In this document: positions 55,881 through 64,000 of the stretch, in pieces | How positions within the stretch are numbered: the first letter of the stretch is position 1 | Layout: each line of letters starts with the position of its first letter | Assembly: GCF_035762065.1 (NCBI RefSeq) | Contig: NZ_DASTPW010000048.1 | Coordinates: 135,545-199,544, forward strand | Direction of reading: 5' to 3' | Source of the DNA: Methylibium sp035762065 | GTDB taxonomy: Bacteria > Pseudomonadota > Gammaproteobacteria > Burkholderiales > Burkholderiaceae_C | DNA: 64,000 nt | Translations under genes and position numbers: made by a program | Notes under the pieces: generated by a model | What the model saw: only the letters and a program-made list of their open reading frames with translations | What the model was told of the DNA's origin: nothing | Databases searched by the model: none

Positions 55881-56351
55881 ATGGCCCGATTGGATGCGCT
55901 AGACGGCCGTTTGGTGGCGGCACTGCAAAAACAAGGCCGCGCCTCGAACGTCGAGCTTTCGCAGCAGGTGCACCTCTCGGCGCCGCAGTGCTTCCGGCGC
56001 GTGAAGGCGCTCGAGGAGCGCGGCGTGATCCGCGGCTACGCGGCGCAGGTCGATCGCGAAGCGCTCGGGCTGGGCGTCATGGCCTACGTCAGCGTGGACA
56101 TCGGCGCCGAGCAGTTCGGCCGCGTGCGCGAGTTTGAAAGGACGATCGCCGGCTTCGAGCAGATCCTCGAATGCCACGCGGTCTCAGGTGATTTCGATTA
56201 CCTGCTGAAGGTCGTCGCGCGCGACCTCAAGTCGCTGAGCCAGTTCCTGACCGACCGGCTGATGCAGATCCCCGGCGTCGCGAACGTGCGCTCGATGATC
56301 TGCCTCGAGGAGATCAAGCCGCCGTCGCCGGTGCCGGTGGACGGCGGCTGA
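55881..56351 (+). CDS. Lrp/AsnC-family transcriptional regulator
   Basis: The 156-residue protein has an N-terminal helix-turn-helix (ARLDALDGRLVAALQKQGRA to QQVHLSAPQCFRRVKALEE, residues ~1-60) and a C-terminal RAM domain (~65-150, with GVMAYVSVDIGAEQF and ECHAVSGDFDYLLKVVARD). Such regulators sense amino acids. The ATG at 55881 has GCGGAGA before it. It is divergent from the ornithine aminotransferase gene, so that gene is the likely target. Confidence 0.94.
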   Translation: MARLDALDGRLVAALQKQGRASNVELSQQVHLSAPQCFRRVKALEERGVIRGYAAQVDREALGLGVMAYVSVDIGAEQFGRVREFERTIAGFEQILECHAVSGDFDYLLKVVARDLKSLSQFLTDRLMQIPGVANVRSMICLEEIKPPSPVPVDGG

Positions 56352-56359
56352 CCGCATCA

Positions 56360-59104
<2,745 letters not shown>

Positions 59105-59189
59105 GGCGGGCGGCAGCAAGCGGTGGACCCGATCGATGGTACGGGTCCAGCTCCGGCCACCGGAGGCGGCGGGCTCCGGGCCGTGCGCG

Positions 59190-62081
59190 TCAGCGCGCGG
59201 GCCGCGCCCGAACGAGCGCACCGCGCGCGCGTGCGACGCGACGCGCGAGCTGCGAGGCGAGTGCGGCCCGCGCCGCGTCGATCGCCGGCCGCAGCGGCAG
59301 CGCGATCGCCGCGCCGTGGCGCATCGAGGAAAAGCGCATCGCGGTCATCAGCTCGACATCGAGCTGCGCATCGGCCGCGCTGTAGGCCGGCACGCCCCCG
59401 TGGCGCACCGCGCTCGCCATGCGCGCCAGCACGCTCGCGACCGCGATCTGCTCGTCGCTGAAGGCATGCGCCGCATACGGGTTGGCCCAGCGCACCTCGC
59501 CGATCGGCGTCGCCACCCCCAGGCCGAGCAAGCGGCCCTCGTGCGTCTCGCGCACCACTTCGTGCACCGACGACGCCGCGGCATCGGCACCGCGCAGCAG
59601 CAGCGTGCCGTCGATCAGCGAGCCGGCCGTGCCGTAGACGCGCAGGCTGCGCGGGCCGCGCCACGGCGCGTCGTGGTACTCGCCGCTGTAGTGGTGCACC
59701 AGCGAGGCGCCGTCCTCGTACTCGACGCAGCCGTGCAGCCACGACTCGCCGGCCGCCTGCGGCTGCGAACGCACCGCGCTGACTCGCACCGGCTCGCGGT
59801 CCGCGCCGAGGCAGCTGCGCAGGGCGGCGATGCCGTGGTAGTCAAACACCGCGAAGTCGTTCTTCACCGCGACGACGCGGCCGAGCAGCCCCAGGTCGAT
59901 CAGCTGGCGCTTGAACTGCTCCATCGGCAGCAGCGGCGTCTGCTCCGCGACGCCGGCCGTCAGCTGCAGCTCGCGGATGCGCTGCAGCGTCGCGCGTCCC
60001 TTGCGCGCGCTCCAAGCGAACGGCGTCTCGAACAGCACCGGCATGCGCAGCTCGACGACGCGGCGCGCGGTGTCGTCGACCCCGCCGGAGCTCACCGCCA
60101 CCAGCAGGAAATCGGGCTTCGCCTGCGCGACCATCGCACCCGCATCGGCGAAGGCCTCGATGCCCGCCTCGGCGGCGAAGGCCTCGCGCGTCGCGGGCGA
60201 CCGGGTGTGCACGCCGACGAGCTCGAAGTCCTCGGCCAGTGCGCGGAACACCGGCAGGTAGAGCGTGCGCAGCCGATGCCCGGCGCCGACCAGCGCCACG
60301 CGCGTGCGGCGCCGGCGCGGCATCAAGGCTGCCTGCAGGGCCCCGGCCGGCGCGGGTGTCGCCGGCAGGAGCGGCCGCCGCGCAAACTGCGCCTTCAAGT
60401 GATCGGCCAGACGCAAGCTCAGCGCGACGATCATCAAGGTCGGGTTCATGTAGCCGGGCGTCGCGAACACGGAGCTGCCCATCACGTGCAGCCCTTCGAC
60501 GCCATGCACCTGCGCGTTCGCGTCGACGACGCCGTGCGCCGGGTCGGCGGACATGCGGGTCGCGCACATCGGGTGCGCCATGTCATGGATGCGCTCGCGC
60601 AGCGCGGCGGCGCCTTCGCCGATCCAGGCCGCCGGCGTCGGCAGCCGCAGGCCCAGCCGGGACAACTCGGCGTGCATCACCTCGGCCATGCGCGTCGCGG
60701 TGCGGAACTCGAGGTCCGACGCGCGCCAGTCGACGCGCGCACGCGGGCGGCCCAGTGCGTCGAGCCGCTCGGACAGCAGAACGCGGCTGTCAGGGTCGAG
60801 CTGCTGCTCGACGACACAGTTGATCGCCACCCGCGAGGGCTTCTGCAGCGGCGGGCGTCGGCGCACCAGGCGATCGTGCAGTTCGCACATCACGCCGATC
60901 GGCTGCGTGAGGCCGGCCGCGAGGCCCTTCACCGCCGCGCCGTCCATGCGCCCCTTGAGCAGGCCGCGCAGCGCCTGGCCGGCGCGCACCAGCGGCGTCG
61001 CCTCGTCGCCGAACTCCACCAGGTGCACCGCGCAGTTCAGCAGTTCCTCGCGCCGCTGCAGCAGCGGGCTCATGCGCACGCCCAGCGAATAGACATGACG
61101 CGCGCCGCGCCGCTCCAGCCAGTGGTGGCCGAGCGCACGCCGCAGCAGCTTGCTGCCTTCGCCGTCGTAGCCGCCGATCTCGGCATAGGGGTGGTCGGTG
61201 AGGTAGCGGCCGACCTGGTCGTGCGCGTTGCCGACGCCGCGCGGATCGACCGAGCGGGATGCGAGCAGCAGCCTTGCGTTGTCGATCCCGCCGCAGGCCA
61301 GCACGATGCGCGGGGCCCGCACGCGAGCGCTTCGGCCGTTCAGGCTCGCGATCGACACCGCCTCGGCCTTTGACCCGCCGGCGTCGATCTCGATGCAGGT
61401 CGCGCTCGCGTGCGTCAGCAGGCGCAGGTTGCGGCTGGCCTTGAGCACCGGCCAGGCGGCCTCGCCCAGATGGCGCGGCTTGGGTGCGCCGGCGTGCTGC
61501 AAGGCGCCGAGCTGCTCGGCGCCTTCGGGGCCGGCGGCGGCGAACGCGCGGATCGCCTCGGCGGTGGCCGCCCCGTGCTGACTGAATTGCCACACGACCG
61601 GCAGCAGCAGATCCGCGTCCCAGGCCGGCTCGCCGCGCGCGCGGCCACGGCCGAAGGCGATGCCGGCGTGCTCGCCGTACAGCGCCGGGCCGAGGCCGAG
61701 CAAGGCGCCGGCACGATCGACGAAAGGCGCGACGTCGGCCGCGTTGATTGGCCAGCCGCTGCGCGGCAGCCACGTGCGCGGCTGGTAGTCGATGCTGTCG
61801 AAGACGCCGCAGCGCCCGCTCCACAGCGCCGAGGTGCCGCCGACGCGGCGCGCGCGGGTGAGGTCCTGCGCGGCGCGGCGCAGGCCGACGTTCTCGATCT
61901 CGTTGAGCGACTCGACGTCGGCATCGGCGTCGAGGCCGCCGCTTTCGAGGATGCAGACCTGAACGCCGCTGCCTTCGAACTCGAGCGCGATGCTCAGGCC
62001 GGCGGGGCCGGCACCGACGATGCAGAGGTCGGCCTCCAGGTCGGCGGGCGTCGCGGCCTCGCGGAAGTCCAGCACGCTCAT
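59190..62081 (-). CDS. Fusion: GMC-type oxidoreductase plus Gfo/Idh/MocA-type dehydrogenase
   Basis: The 963-residue chain joins two redox folds. Residues 1-586 are like glucose-methanol-choline oxidoreductases: FAD motif CIVGAGPAGLSIALEFE (20-36), RRVGGTSALWSGRCG, and the C-terminal HVMGSSVFATPGYMNPT. Residues ~587-963 resemble Gfo/Idh/MocA: nucleotide motif VALVGAGHRLRTLYLP, then FLLVAVSSGGVDDTARRV and a dehydrogenase tail. The two meet at MPRRRRTRVA without a long linker. Such a pairing suggests sequential oxidation of a sugar or polyol, but I know of no described case. The start at 62081 has a modest ribosome site. A separate ORF boundary at residue 587 was not seen. Confidence 0.86.
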   Translation of the reverse strand: MSVLDFREAATPADLEADLCIVGAGPAGLSIALEFEGSGVQVCILESGGLDADADVESLNEIENVGLRRAAQDLTRARRVGGTSALWSGRCGVFDSIDYQPRTWLPRSGWPINAADVAPFVDRAGALLGLGPALYGEHAGIAFGRGRARGEPAWDADLLLPVVWQFSQHGAATAEAIRAFAAAGPEGAEQLGALQHAGAPKPRHLGEAAWPVLKASRNLRLLTHASATCIEIDAGGSKAEAVSIASLNGRSARVRAPRIVLACGGIDNARLLLASRSVDPRGVGNAHDQVGRYLTDHPYAEIGGYDGEGSKLLRRALGHHWLERRGARHVYSLGVRMSPLLQRREELLNCAVHLVEFGDEATPLVRAGQALRGLLKGRMDGAAVKGLAAGLTQPIGVMCELHDRLVRRRPPLQKPSRVAINCVVEQQLDPDSRVLLSERLDALGRPRARVDWRASDLEFRTATRMAEVMHAELSRLGLRLPTPAAWIGEGAAALRERIHDMAHPMCATRMSADPAHGVVDANAQVHGVEGLHVMGSSVFATPGYMNPTLMIVALSLRLADHLKAQFARRPLLPATPAPAGALQAALMPRRRRTRVALVGAGHRLRTLYLPVFRALAEDFELVGVHTRSPATREAFAAEAGIEAFADAGAMVAQAKPDFLLVAVSSGGVDDTARRVVELRMPVLFETPFAWSARKGRATLQRIRELQLTAGVAEQTPLLPMEQFKRQLIDLGLLGRVVAVKNDFAVFDYHGIAALRSCLGADREPVRVSAVRSQPQAAGESWLHGCVEYEDGASLVHHYSGEYHDAPWRGPRSLRVYGTAGSLIDGTLLLRGADAAASSVHEVVRETHEGRLLGLGVATPIGEVRWANPYAAHAFSDEQIAVASVLARMASAVRHGGVPAYSAADAQLDVELMTAMRFSSMRHGAAIALPLRPAIDAARAALASQLARRVARARGALVRARPAR

Positions 62082-62153
62082 CGTCGCCCCGCCTCGCTGC
62101 AGGGCCCATCGCCCCGCGGCGATTCTTGAGCGCCGGCCGGGCGCGGGCGCGAT

Positions 62154-62693
62154 TCAGCTCGGGCGCTGCGCCGCGTAGGCGGCAATACCGTCACGAACTT
62201 CCTTGGCGGCCGCCTCCGGCCCGGCCCAGCCCTCGACCTTGACCCACTTGCCCGCCTCGAGATCCTTGTAGTGCTCGAAGAAGTGCTGGATCGCCTTGAG
62301 CCGCATCGGATTGATGTCTTCCGGCTTCTTCCAGTGGTCGTAGATGGGGAGGATCTTGGTGGTCGGCACCGCGAGCACCTTGGCGTCGCCGCCGGCCTCG
62401 TCGGTCATCTTGAGCACGCCGATCGCGCGGCAGGTGACGACGACGCCGGGCGTCAGCGGAAACGGCGTGATGACCAGCACGTCGACCGGATCGCCGTCGT
62501 CCGACAGCGTCTGCGGCACGTAGCCGTAGTTGCAGGGGTAGTGCATCGCGGTCGTCATGAAGCGATCGACGAAGAGCGCCCCGCTTTGCTTGTCCACCTC
62601 GTACTTGATCGGGTCCGCGTTCATTGGGATTTCGATGATCACGTTGAACTCGTCGGGCGCCTTCGCGCCGGGGGTCACGTTGTGCAGGCTCAT
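62154..62693 (-). CDS. ppa: Inorganic pyrophosphatase, soluble
   Basis: Ppa hydrolyses pyrophosphate in the cytosol. The 179-residue family I enzyme has the Lys/Asp active-site segments YEVDKQSGALFVDR, the signature DGDPVDVLV, the ALFVDRFM region and the end KVEGWAGPEAA. The ATG at 62693 (MSLHNVTPGAKAPDE) is typical; the longer frame from 62810 has no homology. It lies next to the membrane pyrophosphatase hppA, divergent, with 288 bases between starts. Confidence 0.96.
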   Translation of the reverse strand: MSLHNVTPGAKAPDEFNVIIEIPMNADPIKYEVDKQSGALFVDRFMTTAMHYPCNYGYVPQTLSDDGDPVDVLVITPFPLTPGVVVTCRAIGVLKMTDEAGGDAKVLAVPTTKILPIYDHWKKPEDINPMRLKAIQHFFEHYKDLEAGKWVKVEGWAGPEAAAKEVRDGIAAYAAQRPS

Positions 62694-62981
62694 GGTGCGC
62701 GACTCTCTGGTGGAAACCCGAATTCTAGGCAGCGGCATGTCACGGAGCTGACCTGTCCAGCCCCGCGGACCCGCGCCCTCCCGCTGGAAAACACCAGCAC
62801 GCCGCGGCACGGCGCGGTCGGGCTTGTCCCTTAGGATCGCCGCGCACCGCGACCGGCACGCGCAATGCAGGCCTTCGTCGCACGAGACGGGCCACGGTGT
62901 TCCACAGGTGATTCATCAACGAGGACCGCGCGCGGCCGAGCCCCGACCGCAGCGGCACGACGAGGCAGGAGAACCTTCAGC

Positions 62982-64000
62982 ATGTCCAGCAACGTGGCGC
63001 TCATCTTTGCGCTGATCTGCGGCCTCGCGGCCGTCGTCTACGGCTTCGTGCAGCGAAGCTGGATCCTGAAGCAGGACGCGGGCAACGCCCGCATGCAGGA
63101 GATCGCCGCGGCCATCCAGCAAGGCGCGGCCGCCTATCTCGCGCGCCAGTACCGCACGATCGCGATCGTCGGCGTGATCCTCGCCGTGCTGATCGGCGTG
63201 TTCATCGATCTGCCGACCGCGGTGGCCTTCGTCGTCGGCGCGGTGCTTTCGGGCGCCTGCGGCTTCATCGGCATGAATGTCTCGGTCAAGGCCAACGTGC
63301 GCACCGCGCAGGCCGCGACCAAGGGCATGCGCGAAGCGCTCGACGTGGCTTTCAAGGGCGGCGCGATCACCGGCATGCTGGTGGTGGGCCTCGGCCTGCT
63401 CGGCGTCGGCATCGTCTTCTGGTTCCTGACCGCCAACGGCCAGGTGACGCCGGTGAGCGGCCTCGCGCCCGCGCTGAAGCCGCTGCTGGGCTTCGCCTTC
63501 GGCTCGTCGCTGATCTCGATCTTCGCGCGGCTCGGCGGCGGCATCTTCACCAAGGGCGCCGACGTCGGCGCCGACCTGGTGGGCAAGGTCGAGGCCGGCA
63601 TTCCCGAGGACGACCCGCGCAATCCGGCGGTGATCGCCGACAACGTCGGCGACAACGTCGGCGACTGCGCCGGCATGGCGGCGGATCTATTCGAAACCTA
63701 CGCCGTCACCATCATCGCCACGATGCTGCTTGGCGCGCTCATGGTGAAGACCACCACGCCGGCGGCGCTCATCTATCCGCTCGCCATCGGCGGCTTCGCC
63801 ATCATCGCTTCCATCATCGGCACCTGGTTCGTCAAGGCGCGGCCGGGCGACGTCAACGTGATGCCGGCCTTGTACAAAGGCCTCGCGGTCGCCGGCGTGC
63901 TGGCGCTGATCGCCTTCTATCCCATCACGCTTCTGCTGATGGGCGACGTGGTCAAGGAGGTGCCGTTCGAAATCGGCGGCGACAAGAAGCTGATTACCGT
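62982..64000 (+). CDS. hppA: Membrane-bound pyrophosphatase, 3' end outside window
   Basis: HppA uses pyrophosphate to pump protons or sodium across the membrane. About 339 codons are present and the gene runs off the window. The start ATG 62982 has AGGAGAA before it. Hydrophobic segments begin immediately (ALIFALICGLAAVVYGF). The catalytic signature region is complete: FTKGADVGADLVGKVE and then DDPRNPAVIADNVGDNVGD with CAGMAADLFETYA. The C-terminal residues that decide potassium dependence are not in the window. Confidence 0.95.
   Translation, partial: MSSNVALIFALICGLAAVVYGFVQRSWILKQDAGNARMQEIAAAIQQGAAAYLARQYRTIAIVGVILAVLIGVFIDLPTAVAFVVGAVLSGACGFIGMNVSVKANVRTAQAATKGMREALDVAFKGGAITGMLVVGLGLLGVGIVFWFLTANGQVTPVSGLAPALKPLLGFAFGSSLISIFARLGGGIFTKGADVGADLVGKVEAGIPEDDPRNPAVIADNVGDNVGDCAGMAADLFETYAVTIIATMLLGALMVKTTTPAALIYPLAIGGFAIIASIIGTWFVKARPGDVNVMPALYKGLAVAGVLALIAFYPITLLLMGDVVKEVPFEIGGDKKLIT

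Noticed and set aside
62694..62981. Regulatory elements between ppa and hppA
   Set aside because: A TAGAAT -10-like box (minus strand, 62722-62727) is present without a matching -35. Nothing else stood out in the 288 bases.

Overview
The window is about 64 kb of high-GC, gene-dense bacterial chromosome. Gene order and protein character point to a betaproteobacterium of the order Burkholderiales, near Rubrivivax, Methylibium or Piscinibacter. Supporting evidence is the order ilvB-ilvH-ilvC-psd-pssA-leuA, the order glnA-ntrB-ntrC, the nadE-glnB pair, and a sigma factor followed by DUF3619, DUF3106 and RDD genes. The genus is an inference. I found no tRNA, rRNA, CRISPR array, transposase or integrase, and no intergenic stretch longer than 300 bases.

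Layout. 1-3.3 kb: a large protein of unknown function, cut by the window edge. 3.4-7.4 kb: an MsbA-like ABC exporter, a glycine-zipper/OmpA lipoprotein, and the thyA-folA pair. 7.5-14.5 kb, minus strand: a surface-glycan cluster (glf, a GH1-RmlD fusion, a glycosyltransferase, an MFS carrier) and a decayed patatin gene. 14.5-20.9 kb: xth, then the nitrogen block glnA, a DUF4124-like gene, ntrB, ntrC and a DUF3617 gene. glnA has a sigma-54-like promoter and an NtrC-like site. 20.9-25.6 kb, minus strand: a CinA-like protein, an EI24 membrane protein, a sterol-desaturase-like hydroxylase, a polysaccharide deacetylase and a beta-propeller. 25.6-33.4 kb, minus strand: a LytTR/LytS two-component pair, chrA, a DUF5117-type metalloprotease and ettA. 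33.5-36.2 kb, plus strand: a compact sox unit (fused SoxYZ, SoxC, SoxD-like cytochrome). 36.4-40.7 kb: an RhlE helicase, a prolyl-4-hydroxylase-like oxygenase, an IclR regulator and PbpG. 40.8-47.6 kb, minus strand: branched-chain amino acid and phospholipid synthesis, with a leucine-rich leader peptide and attenuator before leuA. 47.9-51.2 kb, plus strand: sigma factor, DUF3619, DUF3106, RDD, dgkA and a LOG-family gene. 51.2-64 kb: glnB-nadE, a FemAB/GNAT-like gene, rocD with a divergent Lrp regulator, an M16 double peptidase, a GMC-Gfo/Idh fusion, ppa and the start of hppA.

How the genes work together. NtrB, NtrC, PII (glnB) and GlnA form the nitrogen-control circuit, with its target promoter visible. 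IlvB, IlvH, IlvC and LeuA form the branched-chain route, apparently under leucine attenuation. PssA and Psd make phosphatidylethanolamine; DgkA recycles diacylglycerol. Ppa and HppA both consume pyrophosphate, one soluble and one membrane-bound and ion-pumping. The most notable items are the leuA leader/attenuator, the glnA control region, the two unusual fusions (GH1-RmlD and GMC-Gfo/Idh), the small sox unit and the patatin pseudogene damaged in its catalytic motif.
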